Of a stretch of DNA of 64,000 bases, positions 22,465 to 32,857 are shown piece by piece. The first letter of the stretch is position 1, and each line of letters begins with the position of its first letter. Position numbers and translations under genes: made by a program. Under the pieces are notes generated by a model. The model was given only the letters and a program-made list of their open reading frames with translations, searched no databases and was not told the origin of the DNA. Origin of the DNA: Lysobacter sp. A03 (GTDB taxonomy: Bacteria; Pseudomonadota; Gammaproteobacteria; Xanthomonadales; Xanthomonadaceae); assembly GCF_000855665.1 (NCBI RefSeq), contig NZ_JXSS01000093.1, positions 1-64,000 of the forward strand. Reading direction: 5' to 3'.

Positions 22465-24888
22465 GTGTTACGGCTGGGTGTGGAAGGAATGTCCTGCGCG
22501 TCCTGCGTGGGCCGGGTCGAGATGGCGTTGTCGAAGGTTCCGGGGGTGCGCGAGGTCAGCGTCAACCTGGCTACCGAGATGGCCGAGGTGGACGTCGGCG
22601 ACGATGTCGCGTTGGCGACCCTGGTCGATGCGGTGACAGCGGGCGGCTATAAGGTCCGCGACGAGTCGATCGACTTGGCGATTGAGGGCATGACCTGTGC
22701 GTCGTGTTCCGGGCGCGTCGAGAAGGCACTGGCCGCGGTTCCAGGCGTTCTGGAAGTGAACGTCAACCTGGCGACGGAGCACGCCCGCGTGCGCATGCTT
22801 GCGGGGTCTGACGCTTCGGCGCTGATCGATGCGGTGGTGGCTGCCGGATACGCGGCACGCGTCCCGGCCACCGGCAAGGCCACAGGCGGCGCCATGGTTG
22901 ACGGTCCTGATGCCGCAGGATACCCCCCACGCGACAGCCGCCAATCGCGTGAATTACGCCATCTGCTGATCGCGATCGCCCTGTCGGCGCCACTGATGCT
23001 GCCGATGCTGGCGACGCCGTTTGGGCGCGACTGGATGCTGCCGGGCTGGGTGCAGTTTGCTCTGGCCACGCCGGTGCAATTCTGGCTTGGTGCGCGTTTC
23101 TACCGCGCCGGCTGGGGCGCGCTGAAGGCGGGCGCAGGCAACATGGACCTGCTCGTAGCGCTCGGCACCAGCGCGGGCTATGGACTGAGCGTGTACCACC
23201 TGCTCGCTTATTCCGCACAGGGCGGCGCGCACCTGTACTTCGAGGCCTCGGCGGTTGTGATCACCCTGGTGCTGCTCGGCAAATGGCTCGAGGCGAGGGC
23301 CAAGCGCCAGACCACCGAGGCGATCCGGGCACTGCAGGCGTTGCGCCCCGACACCGCGCGGGTGGTGCGCGACGGCGTGGAGCGCGAGCTGCCCCTGGGT
23401 GAGGTGCGAGTCGATGACGAGGTGGTGGTGCTGCCCGGCGAGCGCATTCCGGTGGATGCGCAGATCATCGAGGGCCGCAGCCACGCCGATGAATCGCTGA
23501 TCACCGGCGAATCCCTGCCGGTGGCCAAGGAGCCGGGCGATCGGGTCACTGGCGGTGCGGTCAACGGCGAGGGCCGCCTCCGTCTGCGCACGGTCGCGAT
23601 CGGCGCGGAGACCGCGCTCGCCCGGATCATCCGCCTGGTCGAGGACGCGCAGGCGAAGAAGGCGCCGATTCAGCGCATGGTCGACAAGGTCAGTGCGGTG
23701 TTCGTGCCCGTGGTGGTGGCCATCGGTGTCCTGACCCTGCTTGGCTGGGGGTTGATTGGCGGCGACTGGAACGTGGCGATCCTCAACGCGGTGGCGGTGC
23801 TGGTGATTGCGTGTCCCTGCGCGCTGGGCCTGGCGACGCCGACAGCAATCATGGCCGGCACCGGCGTCGCGGCCCGCGCGGGCATCCTGATCAAGGACGC
23901 CGAGGTGCTGGAGACCGCCCGCTCCCTGAAGATCATCGCCTTCGACAAGACCGGCACGCTGACCGTGGGCCGGCCGACGCTGGCGCAACACATCGGAGTG
24001 GACGGCGATGATGCGGCGGTGCTGCGCCTGGCGGCCGCACTGCAGGCCGGCAGTGAGCATCCGCTGGCCAGCGCGGTGCTCGACGCCGCGGGCGATCTCG
24101 AAGCTCCGCGCGCTTCCAACGTACGGGCCCTGGCCGGCCGCGGACTGGAAGGCGAGGTGGAAGGTCGCGATCTGCTGCTGGGAAGCTCCCGCCTGATGCA
24201 GGAAAGCGGGGTCGATCTCACTTCCATGGAATCGCGGGGCGGGGATTTGGCTGCCCACGGTCACAGCGTGTCGTGGCTGGCCGAGCGCCAGCCCGACCGG
24301 GTGCGTCTGCTGGGTCTTCTCGCGTTCCGCGACGAGCCCCGGCCCGAGGCCCGCGACGCCATCCGGACCCTGCACGCGCAAGGCCTGCGCACCGCGATGA
24401 TTTCCGGTGACAACCACGGCGCGGCGCGGGCGGTGGCCGATACCCTCGGAATCGATGACGTGCGCGCCGAGGTGCTGCCCGGTGACAAGGCCGACGCGGT
24501 GAATGACCTGAAAGCCGCGGGGCCGGTGGCGATGGTCGGCGACGGCATCAACGATGCCCCCGCATTGACCGCCGCCGATGTCGGCATCGCGATGGGCGGC
24601 GGCAGCGATGTGGCGATGCACGCTGCGGGAATCACCCTGATGCGCTCCGATCCGCGTCTGGTGTCGGACGCGATCGCCATCTCCCGCCGCACCAGCGCCA
24701 AGATCCGGCAGAACCTGTTCTGGGCGTTCATCTACAACGTGATCGGCATTCCACTGGCCGCTGCCGGATTGCTGGATCCCGTTGTCGCCGGGGCAGCGAT
24801 GGCGTTCTCCAGTGTCAGCGTGGTCTCCAACACGCTGCTGCTGCGACGCTGGAAACCACAGTCGGCGAGTCAGCCAGCAACCCAATGA
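22465..24888 (+). CDS. copA: Copper-type P1B ATPase with two HMA domains
   Basis: Heavy-metal efflux ATPase, most likely Cu(I). It is about 807 residues. Two N-terminal metal-binding domains carry GMSCASC (8-14) and GMTCASC (75-81). Eight membrane spans are expected. TGES is at 347-350 (actuator), CPC at 450-452 (metal path), DKTGT at 494-498 (phosphorylated Asp494) and GDGIND from 692 (hinge). The start is uncertain: the GTG at 22465 follows GGAG and opens with [10 protein letters not shown], but an ATG at 22429 or GTG at 22411 would add 12-18 residues. I saw no CueR-type operator. It converges with the BaiN-like gene 16 bases away. Confidence 0.92.
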   Translation: MLRLGVEGMSCASCVGRVEMALSKVPGVREVSVNLATEMAEVDVGDDVALATLVDAVTAGGYKVRDESIDLAIEGMTCASCSGRVEKALAAVPGVLEVNVNLATEHARVRMLAGSDASALIDAVVAAGYAARVPATGKATGGAMVDGPDAAGYPPRDSRQSRELRHLLIAIALSAPLMLPMLATPFGRDWMLPGWVQFALATPVQFWLGARFYRAGWGALKAGAGNMDLLVALGTSAGYGLSVYHLLAYSAQGGAHLYFEASAVVITLVLLGKWLEARAKRQTTEAIRALQALRPDTARVVRDGVERELPLGEVRVDDEVVVLPGERIPVDAQIIEGRSHADESLITGESLPVAKEPGDRVTGGAVNGEGRLRLRTVAIGAETALARIIRLVEDAQAKKAPIQRMVDKVSAVFVPVVVAIGVLTLLGWGLIGGDWNVAILNAVAVLVIACPCALGLATPTAIMAGTGVAARAGILIKDAEVLETARSLKIIAFDKTGTLTVGRPTLAQHIGVDGDDAAVLRLAAALQAGSEHPLASAVLDAAGDLEAPRASNVRALAGRGLEGEVEGRDLLLGSSRLMQESGVDLTSMESRGGDLAAHGHSVSWLAERQPDRVRLLGLLAFRDEPRPEARDAIRTLHAQGLRTAMISGDNHGAARAVADTLGIDDVRAEVLPGDKADAVNDLKAAGPVAMVGDGINDAPALTAADVGIAMGGGSDVAMHAAGITLMRSDPRLVSDAIAISRRTSAKIRQNLFWAFIYNVIGIPLAAAGLLDPVVAGAAMAFSSVSVVSNTLLLRRWKPQSASQPATQ

Positions 24889-24904
24889 CGCTGGCTGCGG
24901 GCGC

Positions 24905-26158
24905 TCAGTCCAAGCGGCTGACTGGGCGCGTCAGCCAATCCACCGCGCCCAATGCGGCGCGGCGACCGCTGGCGAAGCTGGCATTGAGCAGGTAGCCGCC
25001 GGTCGGCGCCTCCCAGTCCAGCATCTCGCCAGCGCAGAACACCCCGGGCAGGGCGTTCAGCATGAGCGCCTCGTTCATCGCCTCGAGGCGCACGCCGCCG
25101 GCGCTGCTGATCACCTCGTCGATCGGGCGCGGGCGCAGCAGTGTCAGGGGCAGGCGCTTGATGGTGTGGCCGACCCGATCGGTGTCGCCGAGTCCGTCCT
25201 TGCCGAGCACCTCGTACAGCAGCGCGGTTTTGACGCCGTTGAGTCCGGCCTGCCGGCGCAGGTGGTCGCTCATGCTGCGCCCGTTTCGGGGTTTGCCGAG
25301 GTCGGCACGCAGGCGATCCAGATCGCGACCGGGTGCGAGATCCAGTGTCAGCACGGCGTGGCCGTCGCGCGCAATGGCGTCGCGCAGCGGTGCCGAGATG
25401 GCGTAAACCAGGCTGCCCTCGATGCCGTTGGCGGTGACCACGCACTCACCCTGCAGCGCGTGGTCCCCGCCGTCCTCCTGCCAGTGCGCGATGACCGGCT
25501 TCAACGGTGCCCAAGCGTGGCGCTGGACGAAGTGGGCGCTCCAGTCGATATCGAAACCGCAGTTGGCGGGGACCAGAGGCGCCGTGTCCACGCCGCGCGC
25601 AGCCAGCCAGGTTTGCCACGCGCCATCCGAGCCGAGCTGGGGCCAACTGGCGCCGCCCAGGGCAAGCACGGTGGCGTTGTAACGTGCAGTGACTTCGCCC
25701 GAGGGCGTCGAGAATCGCACCGCCCCATCGCTGTCCCAGCCCTCCCAACGATGCTGCACATGGAAGCGCACGCCCTGATCGCGCAGACGCCGCACCCAGC
25801 CGCGCAGCAGCGGCGCCGCCTTGCGATCCAGCGGGAACACCCGACCCGAACTGCCGACGTAGGTCTCCACACCCAGTCCGCGCGCCCATTTCCGCAGCGC
25901 AGCGGCATCGAAGTCGTCCAGCCACGCCCCAACCGCTTCGCTGCGCTCGCGGTAGCGCTTGTCGAACGCCGGGCGGTCCTCGCCGTGGGTGAGGTTCAAG
26001 CCGCCCTTGCCGGCAATCAGGAATTTGCGTCCGACCGAGCCCTTGGCCTCGTAGAGGTCCACCTCGATGCCGGCCGCACGTGCGGTTTCGGCGGCCATCA
26101 GTCCGGCCGGGCCGCCACCAATGACAGCCAGGCGGGGCAGGGCGGTGGGGCGTGTCAT
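24905..26158 (-). CDS. BaiN/RdsA-family flavoprotein (TIGR03862-like)
   Basis: 417-residue NAD(P)/FAD-dependent oxidoreductase of the HI0933 family. An N-terminal Rossmann FAD motif (VIGGGPAGLMAAE, near residue 13) is followed by VGRKFLIAGKGGLNLTHGED, the family signature, and a C-terminal GVFCAGEMLDWEAPTGGYLLNASFASG that closes the FAD site. No physiological substrate is established for this branch. The ATG at 26158 has CGGAG 7 bases upstream. A second, clearly different family member lies at 34996-36249. Confidence 0.87.
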   Translation of the reverse strand: MTRPTALPRLAVIGGGPAGLMAAETARAAGIEVDLYEAKGSVGRKFLIAGKGGLNLTHGEDRPAFDKRYRERSEAVGAWLDDFDAAALRKWARGLGVETYVGSSGRVFPLDRKAAPLLRGWVRRLRDQGVRFHVQHRWEGWDSDGAVRFSTPSGEVTARYNATVLALGGASWPQLGSDGAWQTWLAARGVDTAPLVPANCGFDIDWSAHFVQRHAWAPLKPVIAHWQEDGGDHALQGECVVTANGIEGSLVYAISAPLRDAIARDGHAVLTLDLAPGRDLDRLRADLGKPRNGRSMSDHLRRQAGLNGVKTALLYEVLGKDGLGDTDRVGHTIKRLPLTLLRPRPIDEVISSAGGVRLEAMNEALMLNALPGVFCAGEMLDWEAPTGGYLLNASFASGRRAALGAVDWLTRPVSRLD

Positions 26159-26251
26159 CAAACGGCTCCGGGGTGGCACGGCATTGCGGCGCTGCATTAT
26201 GCCGCGCTGGGGTATCTTCAGCCCTTCGCATTCCAGGGGATACGGATACAG

Positions 26252-27955
26252 ATGCCTATCAACAACGTTCGCCGGCAAGGCGCCGGCAAATGGCTCGCCC
26301 TTGCCATCGCACTGAGCGCCGCGATGGCGCTGGTCCCGGCCGCACGCGCGCAGGACGCCGCGACGGAGACGACGGCAACCCAAGCACAGACCGGGGCCGA
26401 CGTCGGTGTTTTCGTCGACGCACCGGCCGGGTTGCCGGCCCAGCTCGTCGACTTCGACGCCTACATCGAGGACATCCGCGCGCGCTTCGAGGTGCCGGCG
26501 ATGGCGGTGGCGATCGTCAAGGACGGTCGCGTCGTGTTGGAGCGCGGCTACGGCGCGCGCGATCTGGAGAGCAAGGTGCCGGTGGACGAGCACACCCTGT
26601 TCGCCATCGCCTCCAACACCAAGGCATTCACCGCCGCCTCGCTGTCAATGCTGGCCGATGAGGGCAAGCTGAAAATGGACGACCGGGTGGTCGACCACCT
26701 GCCCTGGTTCCGCATGTCGGATGCCTACGTCACCGGCGAGATGCGCATCCGCGACCTGCTCGCGCATCGCAGCGGCCTCGGCCTGGGCGCGGGTGACCTG
26801 CTGTACTGGCCCGGCTCGAAATACACCACGGAAGAAGTCGCGCGCCGCTTGAAGGATGTCCCACTCAAGGGCGGCTTCCGCGACCGCTACGCCTACGACA
26901 ACATCCTGTTTGGCGTCGCGCAGCTGGTCGTCGAGTCGGCCGGCGGCCAGCCGTTCCGGGAGTTCCTGCAGACCCGGATCTTCCGTCCGCTGGGCATGGA
27001 CGACACCCGCTTCAACAGCGACTACCTGCAGGCCGGCGACAACGTCGCGACCGGCTATGCACAGGCGGATTTCACGAATCTGGTGGCGGCCCCGCGCGTG
27101 AGCTGGGGCAATGTGTCTGGCGCCGGCGGCATCTACTCCAGCGTCCACGATCTGACCAACTGGGTACGGGTGCAGCTCGATGGCGGCGTGATTTCCGGCG
27201 AAGGTGACAGCGCCAGACGTCTGTTCAGCGAGAAACGCCAGCGTGAGATGTGGTCGATGATCACCCCGATTCCGGTCGCCAAGCCCTCGGTGCCCGCGCT
27301 GGCTGCCGCCACGCCCAACTACGCCGGCTATGGCGAGGGCTGGTCGCTGTCGGACTATCGCGGCCGCAAACTCGTCTGGCACACCGGCGGCTGGCCGGGT
27401 TTCGTCTCCCGCATCACCCTGGTGCCTGAGCAGAACCTGGGGATCATCGTGCTGACGAGCGCCGAGCAGGGCGGCGCATTCCAGGCGGCGACGATGCGCG
27501 TGCTGGATGCCTTCCTGGACGGTCCGCGGACCGACTGGACGAGCGCCTATCTTTCGGCGCGGGGCGATGCGCAGGAAAAGGCCGACAAGTCCTGGCAGGA
27601 ACACATTGCCAAGCGCGACCTGCGCTCGAAGCCGTCGCTGCCCTTGAGTGCGTACGCCGCGACCTACCGTGACCCGTGGTACGGCGACATCGTCGTCGAG
27701 CGAACCGGCGAAAGACTGCGGATCCGCTTCGACAAGACGCCCGACCTGGTCGGCACCCTCAGCCACTGGCAGCACGATACGTTCGTGGTGCGCTGGGACG
27801 AGCGCTGGCTGAACGCCGACGCGTTCCTGACCTTCTCGCTTGAGCCGGACGGGGCCATCCGCGAGGCGCGCATGCAGGCGATCTCGCCGCTGACCGACTT
27901 CAGCTTCGACTTCCACGACCTGCGCCTGGTGCCGCTCAAGCCGGACGCGGAGTAA
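26252..27955 (+). CDS. Secreted serine hydrolase, beta-lactamase/PBP4* family with DUF3471 tail
   Basis: 567 residues. A Sec signal peptide (AIALSAAMALVPAARAQD) precedes a class C beta-lactamase-like domain. The SxxK nucleophile is Ser121/Lys124 (SNTK), YDN is at 215-217 and HTGG at 377-380. The C-terminal part (about 440-567, YRDPWYGDIVVERTGERL) resembles DUF3471. Family members include esterases, D-aminopeptidases and peptidoglycan hydrolases, so the substrate is open. The open frame extends far upstream through the antisense of the BaiN-like gene, but the signal peptide fixes the start at ATG 26252. It is convergent with fbpC. Confidence 0.86.
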   Translation: MPINNVRRQGAGKWLALAIALSAAMALVPAARAQDAATETTATQAQTGADVGVFVDAPAGLPAQLVDFDAYIEDIRARFEVPAMAVAIVKDGRVVLERGYGARDLESKVPVDEHTLFAIASNTKAFTAASLSMLADEGKLKMDDRVVDHLPWFRMSDAYVTGEMRIRDLLAHRSGLGLGAGDLLYWPGSKYTTEEVARRLKDVPLKGGFRDRYAYDNILFGVAQLVVESAGGQPFREFLQTRIFRPLGMDDTRFNSDYLQAGDNVATGYAQADFTNLVAAPRVSWGNVSGAGGIYSSVHDLTNWVRVQLDGGVISGEGDSARRLFSEKRQREMWSMITPIPVAKPSVPALAAATPNYAGYGEGWSLSDYRGRKLVWHTGGWPGFVSRITLVPEQNLGIIVLTSAEQGGAFQAATMRVLDAFLDGPRTDWTSAYLSARGDAQEKADKSWQEHIAKRDLRSKPSLPLSAYAATYRDPWYGDIVVERTGERLRIRFDKTPDLVGTLSHWQHDTFVVRWDERWLNADAFLTFSLEPDGAIREARMQAISPLTDFSFDFHDLRLVPLKPDAE

Positions 27956-27967
27956 CCCGCTGATTCG

Positions 27968-29026
27968 CTAGGCGGCGCCCGCCGGAACGTCTGGCTCGAA
28001 CACCACCACGTGCTCCAGGTCGAGGCGGATGCCGATGTCCTGTCCGACCGCGTGGTCGTGGTGGGACGGCACCAGCGCCTGCACCTGCTCGCCGTCGTCC
28101 AGTTGCAGGGTGTAGAGAAAATCGGCGCCCCGGAAATGGCGCCGCACGATCCGCGCCTGCATCGGGGCATCGTCGTCGTGGATAACGTCATCCGGGCGCA
28201 GCAGCATCTGGACCTGCGAGCCGGGGGGGCTGACCAGCCGATGATCCGACATGAGGACACCAAAACCCGTTCCCACATGCATGTCGTCCACCACGCGGGC
28301 CGGCAGCAGCACCCCTTCGCCGACAAAGCCGGCCACGAATGGGTTGGCCGGACGGTGGTAGAGGTCGTAGGCGGTCGTCCACTGCTGCAGGCGGCCTTCC
28401 CCGATCACGCCGACCAGATCGGCCATGGCAAAGGCCTCGGCCTGTGAGTGGGTGACCATCAGGGCGCCGATCCCGGTCGCCTTCAGCGCGGCGCGGACCT
28501 GGATGGCGAGGCGTTCCCGCAGGTCGGGATCGAGGCTGGAAATCGGCTCGTCCAGCAGCACCATGCGTGGCTGTGGCGCCAGCGCGCGGGCAAGCGCGAC
28601 GCGTTGTTGCTGGCCGCCGGAGAGCTGGTGCGGCGGGCGTTTGGCGTAATCAGCCAGTCCCACAAGGTCCAGCATCTCTTCCGCGCGCGACTTCGCCTTT
28701 GCGCGCGGCCAGCGGAACAGGCCGAAGCGGACGTTGTCGCTCACGCTGAGGTGCGGCAACAAGGCGTGATCCTGGAACACCATGCCCATCTGCCGCTTTT
28801 CCGGCGGAAGGTGGACGCCGTTGCCAACCAGCAGCTCGCCGTCTGCGCGGATGCAACCGGTTAAAAGTGGCTCAAATCCAGCGACGGCCCGCAATAACGT
28901 GGTCTTGCCCGCGCCTGAGGGGCCGATCAGGCAGCCGATCTGGCCGTCTGCCAGCTCCAGGTTGGCCCCCGCAAGGACCACCCGGCCGTCGTAGCCGACC
29001 GCGGCATTGTCGATCTCAAGCCGCAT
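27968..29026 (-). CDS. fbpC: Ferric iron ABC transporter, ATP-binding protein
   Basis: ATPase of a Fe(III) importer. It is 352 residues. Walker A is GPSGAGKTT, the Q-loop lies in GMVFQDHALLPHLSV, the signature is LSGGQQQR, Walker B is MVLLDEP, and the switch His is in VTHSQAEAFAMAD. A C-terminal TOBE-like regulatory domain follows, as in FbpC. The ATG overlaps the end of fbpB by 11 bases, so translation is coupled. It is the last gene of fbpA-fbpB-fbpC. Confidence 0.9.
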   Translation of the reverse strand: MRLEIDNAAVGYDGRVVLAGANLELADGQIGCLIGPSGAGKTTLLRAVAGFEPLLTGCIRADGELLVGNGVHLPPEKRQMGMVFQDHALLPHLSVSDNVRFGLFRWPRAKAKSRAEEMLDLVGLADYAKRPPHQLSGGQQQRVALARALAPQPRMVLLDEPISSLDPDLRERLAIQVRAALKATGIGALMVTHSQAEAFAMADLVGVIGEGRLQQWTTAYDLYHRPANPFVAGFVGEGVLLPARVVDDMHVGTGFGVLMSDHRLVSPPGSQVQMLLRPDDVIHDDDAPMQARIVRRHFRGADFLYTLQLDDGEQVQALVPSHHDHAVGQDIGIRLDLEHVVVFEPDVPAGAA

Positions 29027-30674
29027 CGCGTCCTCGACGGGTCAGGGCGATCACCGGTATCAAACCCGCCAGCGCGATAGCCAGCGAGGGCAGGGCGGCG
29101 CGGGCGTACTCGCCTTCATTGGTCAGCTCGAACACCCGCGTGGCCAGGGTGTCCCAGCCGAACGGACGCATCATAAGGGTGATCGGCATTTCCTTCATCG
29201 TGTCCACCAGCACCAGCAGGCCGGCAGTAGCGAAGCTGCCGCGCAGCAGCGGCCAGTGCACCACCCGCAACTGCCGGGCACCGGTGACGCCCATGCTGCG
29301 ACTGGCCTCCAGCAACTGGGGACGAACGCGCAACAGCCCGCCGGCAACCGGAGCATGCGCCACGGCGAGGAAGCGGATGCCATAGGCCACCAGCAAAAGC
29401 ACCAGCCCGCCTACCAGCGGCACATCCCAGCCGCGGGTCTCGGCGATCCAGGTCGAGAAACGGGCGACCGGCACATAGAGCCCGATCGCCAGCAGCGCGC
29501 CGGGGAGGCCGTACCCCAGGGTGGAAATGCGGGTGACACTGGTGGTGAGGAGGCCGGGTTGCTCGCGCGCGGCCAGGGCAATGACGAACGCCGCCGCGGT
29601 GGTCAGGGCCGCGGCCATGGCGGACAGCGACAGCGCGTTGCGCAGGCTTGCAAAATAGCGCGGATCCAGGTCGTCAAGATGCGCCAGCGCCTGCCAGCCC
29701 AGCTGCGACAGCGGCAGGCCAAGAGCCACCAGCAACACCAGCGCGCACAGGGCCGTTGCCCACCAACCCGTACGTCCCGCCTGCAAACGTGGCGCCTTGG
29801 CGTGACCGATCGAAACGAAGGACTGGCGCCGCCGTGACGCGGCCTCCATGCCGACCAGCACCAGTACGGCGATCAGCAGGACCGCGGCGATCTGCAATGC
29901 GGTGTCGGTCGAGAACAGGGCGAACCATGCCTTGTAGATCGCGGTGGTGAACGTGTCGTAATTGAAGGCGGACACCGCGCCGAAGTCAGCCAGTGTCTCC
30001 ATCATCACCAGCAGCGTGCCGCCGGCGATCCAGGGCCGCGCCATGGGCAGGCTGGCGCGGAAAAACGACCGCCACGGACCCATCCCCAAGGCGCGAGCCG
30101 CTTCCATTGCGCGCGCACCCTGACTGGCAAACGCCTCGCGGGCAACGAGGTACACGTAGGGGTACAGGGCCAGCGTCATCACCGCGATAAGACCTGCGCG
30201 GGAGCGTATGTCGGGCAGTTGCAACCCGGCGTTCTCACGCAGCCAGGTGGTGAACGGTGCGCCGTAGTCGAACAGCCCGATGAAGGCCACCGCGAGCACG
30301 TAGCCGGGCATGGCCAAGGGAAGGACCAGCAGCCACGAAAACCAGCGCCGGCCGGGGAATTCGCAAAGCGCCACCAGCGCCGCCAGAGTGGTGCCCAGGA
30401 TGGCGCTGCCCGCGCCGACTCCCAGCAGCAGCCACGCGGTGTTGCCCGCGACCTGTGGCAGTACGTACTCCCACAGATGCTGCAGGGTGTCGGCTTCGGG
30501 ACGCGCCAATGCCGCCAGGGTCGCCCCCAGCGGAATCAGGCTGGGAAGCGTCAGCGCGATCGCCAGCCACGTCCATCCCCGCGGACTCGGCCACCCGCCG
30601 GCGTGTCGACCGCGGGTGACTGGGCTCGGCCCCGTTGCCGGTGAAGCGGTGAACGGATCAGCGATAGCCGGCAC
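29016..30674 (-). CDS. fbpB: Ferric iron ABC transporter, permease (double-length)
   Basis: 552 residues and about twelve membrane segments in two homologous halves, the fused permease architecture of the FbpB/SfuB group. Each half carries an EAA-type cytoplasmic loop (AMEAARALGMGPWRSFFRASLP and LLEASRSMGVTGARQLRVVHWP) that docks on FbpC. The start is taken as GTG 30674, which overlaps the fbpA stop by 17 bases; a shorter start downstream is possible. Confidence 0.88.
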   Translation of the reverse strand: MPAIADPFTASPATGPSPVTRGRHAGGWPSPRGWTWLAIALTLPSLIPLGATLAALARPEADTLQHLWEYVLPQVAGNTAWLLLGVGAGSAILGTTLAALVALCEFPGRRWFSWLLVLPLAMPGYVLAVAFIGLFDYGAPFTTWLRENAGLQLPDIRSRAGLIAVMTLALYPYVYLVAREAFASQGARAMEAARALGMGPWRSFFRASLPMARPWIAGGTLLVMMETLADFGAVSAFNYDTFTTAIYKAWFALFSTDTALQIAAVLLIAVLVLVGMEAASRRRQSFVSIGHAKAPRLQAGRTGWWATALCALVLLVALGLPLSQLGWQALAHLDDLDPRYFASLRNALSLSAMAAALTTAAAFVIALAAREQPGLLTTSVTRISTLGYGLPGALLAIGLYVPVARFSTWIAETRGWDVPLVGGLVLLLVAYGIRFLAVAHAPVAGGLLRVRPQLLEASRSMGVTGARQLRVVHWPLLRGSFATAGLLVLVDTMKEMPITLMMRPFGWDTLATRVFELTNEGEYARAALPSLAIALAGLIPVIALTRRGRDAA

Positions 30675-31704
30675 GGTCCATGAGCTTGACGGCGTCGGCC
30701 TGCATCGCGCCGGCCTGGGACACGTTGATCAGGTCCTGGCGGTAATCGCCCCATGCCTTGATCAGCGGGTCGGTCGCGACCTTGGGATTGGCCGGATACT
30801 CCAGGTTCTCGCCGGCGAACAGCGCCTGCGCATCACCATCGGAAAGCCACTCGATGAACTCGCGCGCGGCCTGCGGATGTGGCGCGTGACGGGTCACGCC
30901 GGCGCCGGATACGTTGACGTGCACACCGCGCTCGCCCTCGGCCTGATTGGGCCAGAAAACAGTGACCGGAAGCGACTCGTCCTTGCGCAGCGCACGACCC
31001 AGGTAATAGGTGTTGCTGATGCCCACGGCGCAGCGGCCGGCAGCGATGGCCTCGATCACCTCGTTGTCGCTGGCCATGGGAGGCGCCGCCAGGTTGGCGA
31101 CCCAGCCGCGCACGACCTCTTCGGTCTTCTCCGCGCCCAGGCTGGCCATCATCGTGGCGACCAGACTCTGGTTGTAGACCGAGTTGCTGGTGCGCAGGCA
31201 CAGCTTGCCCTTCCACTTGGGATCAGCGAGATCTTCATACGTCGACAGGGTGTCGGCAGGTGCCTTGGCGGGGTCATGGATGATCGTGCGCGCGCGCACC
31301 GAGAGGCCGAACCAGCGGTTCTCCGGGTCGCGCAGGTTTTCCGGGATGTTGCTGCGCAGACGCTCGGAGTCCAACGGCTGCAGCAGGTCCATGTTGGTCG
31401 CCTGCCACAGGTTTCCCGCGTCCACGGTGATGAACACGTCCGCCTTGCTGCGGCTACCTTCGGCCTTGAGCCGCTCCATCAGCGGCGGCGCCTTGTCGGT
31501 CAGGTAGGTGATCTTGACCCCGGTCTCGTCGGTATAGCGGTCGAACAGGGGCTTGAGCAGTTGCTCGTTGCGCGAGGTGTAGACCACCAGTTCGGTGGCG
31601 GGGTCGCTGGCCGGGGCGGTCGCGGCATCGCTTGAAGGCTGCTCGTCGCTGGAGCAGGCGGCAAGCGCCGCAAGGATAACGGCAGTGAGGGGGAGCAGTC
31701 GCAC
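30658..31704 (-). CDS. fbpA: Ferric iron-binding lipoprotein FbpA
   Basis: Periplasmic Fe(III)-binding protein of the transferrin-like type 2 fold. It is 348 residues. The signal ends in LAAC with acylated Cys17, so it is membrane-tethered rather than freely soluble. The paired iron-ligand tyrosines are visible as Tyr233-Tyr234 in SNTYYLGRAL, and VVYTSRNEQLLKPLFDRY matches the family N-terminus. The GTG start at 31704 has GAGG 7 bases upstream. A Fur-box-like sequence lies 23 bases further upstream. Confidence 0.92.
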   Translation of the reverse strand: MRLLPLTAVILAALAACSSDEQPSSDAATAPASDPATELVVYTSRNEQLLKPLFDRYTDETGVKITYLTDKAPPLMERLKAEGSRSKADVFITVDAGNLWQATNMDLLQPLDSERLRSNIPENLRDPENRWFGLSVRARTIIHDPAKAPADTLSTYEDLADPKWKGKLCLRTSNSVYNQSLVATMMASLGAEKTEEVVRGWVANLAAPPMASDNEVIEAIAAGRCAVGISNTYYLGRALRKDESLPVTVFWPNQAEGERGVHVNVSGAGVTRHAPHPQAAREFIEWLSDGDAQALFAGENLEYPANPKVATDPLIKAWGDYRQDLINVSQAGAMQADAVKLMDRAGYR

Positions 31705-31726
31705 GGAGGCACCTCGGCTGGGTACA

Positions 31727-31745
31727 AATGAGAATCGCTATTATC
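31727..31745. promoter_or_regulatory. Fur box between fbpA and the luciferase-like gene
   Basis: AATGAGAATCGCTATTATC. It matches 11 of 19 positions of the classical Fur consensus (GATAATGATAATCATTATC), including all of the right-hand ATTATC and a TGAGAAT left half common in gammaproteobacteria. It sits just upstream of fbpA and in the shared divergent region, so iron repression of fbpABC is likely. Confidence 0.72.
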
Positions 31746-31842
31746 TACGAAGCGGCGGCGGAAGTATCGGCTGGCAGGTTGGCAAAACGGCTCGCACGTC
31801 CCCATGTATTGGACACTGGACCATCCCCCGCGAGCGTTCCCG

Positions 31843-32829
31843 ATGATTCCCTATTCCCTGCTCGACCTTGCCCCCGTCACCGAGGGCAGCGATATCCGCG
31901 AAGCCTTCGCCAACACATTGGACCTGGCGCGCAACGCCGAGCGCCTCGGCTACCAGCGTTACTGGCTGGCTGAACACCACAACATGCCCGGCATCGCCAG
32001 TGCGGCGACGGCGGTTCTGATCGGCTACGTGGCTGGCGGCACCTCGACGATCCGCGTCGGTGCCGGCGGCATCATGCTGCCCAATCACTCGCCGCTGCAG
32101 GTGGCCGAGCAGTTCGGCACCCTGGCGTCGCTGTATCCGGATCGGATCGATCTGGGTCTGGGCCGGGCGCCTGGAACCGATCAGGCGACGGTGCGCGCGC
32201 TGAGGCGTTACCACGAAGGTGCGGATGCCTTTCCCCACGACGTCGCCGAATTGCTCGGCTTCTTCCGGCCTGCGAGGCCGGGCCAGCCGGTGCGCGCCGT
32301 CCCCGGTGCCGGCATCCAGGTCCCGGTGTGGCTGCTGGGTTCGAGCCTGTTCAGTGCCCGGCTGTCGGCGGCGATGGGCCTGCCGTTCGCGTTCGCATCC
32401 CACTTTGCGCCCGATGCCATGGATGATGCGCTGGCGCTTTACCACGGCGAGTTCACGCCGTCCGCGCGCCTGGACAAGCCTCACGCGATGCTGGCGCTGA
32501 ACGTGGTCGCCGCCGAAACCGACGCCGAGGCGCGTCGTCTCTTCACCACCCAGCAGCAGGCGTTCGTGAAACTGCGGCGCGGCGACATCGGGTTGGTGCC
32601 GCCGCCGATCGACGACATCGACTCATGGTGGACACCGCAGGAGAAGGAAGGCGTGAGTCGGGCACTGGCCTGCGCGGTGGTGGGTGATGTCGACACCGTG
32701 CGCAAGGGCATCGCCGCGTTCATCGAACGCCACCGGCCCGATGAGCTGCTGCTCACCGCGAACATCTTCGACCACGCCGCGCGGGTGCGCTCGTTCGAGA
32801 TCGCCGCCGAAGCGATGGCGAGGAGCTGA
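31843..32829 (+). CDS. LLM-class flavin-dependent oxidoreductase (MsnO8-like)
   Basis: 328-residue luciferase-like monooxygenase using reduced flavin. The N-terminus [16 protein letters not shown] and the conserved [38 protein letters not shown] and [11 protein letters not shown] match the MsnO8 subfamily often found as stand-alone genes. The substrate is unknown. The ATG at 31843 fits the family start; an ATG at 31804 would add 13 unconserved residues. It is divergent from fbpA over the Fur box, so iron control is conceivable but unproven. Confidence 0.87.
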   Translation: MIPYSLLDLAPVTEGSDIREAFANTLDLARNAERLGYQRYWLAEHHNMPGIASAATAVLIGYVAGGTSTIRVGAGGIMLPNHSPLQVAEQFGTLASLYPDRIDLGLGRAPGTDQATVRALRRYHEGADAFPHDVAELLGFFRPARPGQPVRAVPGAGIQVPVWLLGSSLFSARLSAAMGLPFAFASHFAPDAMDDALALYHGEFTPSARLDKPHAMLALNVVAAETDAEARRLFTTQQQAFVKLRRGDIGLVPPPIDDIDSWWTPQEKEGVSRALACAVVGDVDTVRKGIAAFIERHRPDELLLTANIFDHAARVRSFEIAAEAMARS

Positions 32830-32857
32830 CCCCGATCCCCGGCTGTGTAGCTCCGGT

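Noticed and set aside
24782-26251. Upstream extension of the serine hydrolase frame by about 490 codons
   Set aside because: The extension is antisense to the BaiN-like flavoprotein, and a clean signal peptide begins at 26252.
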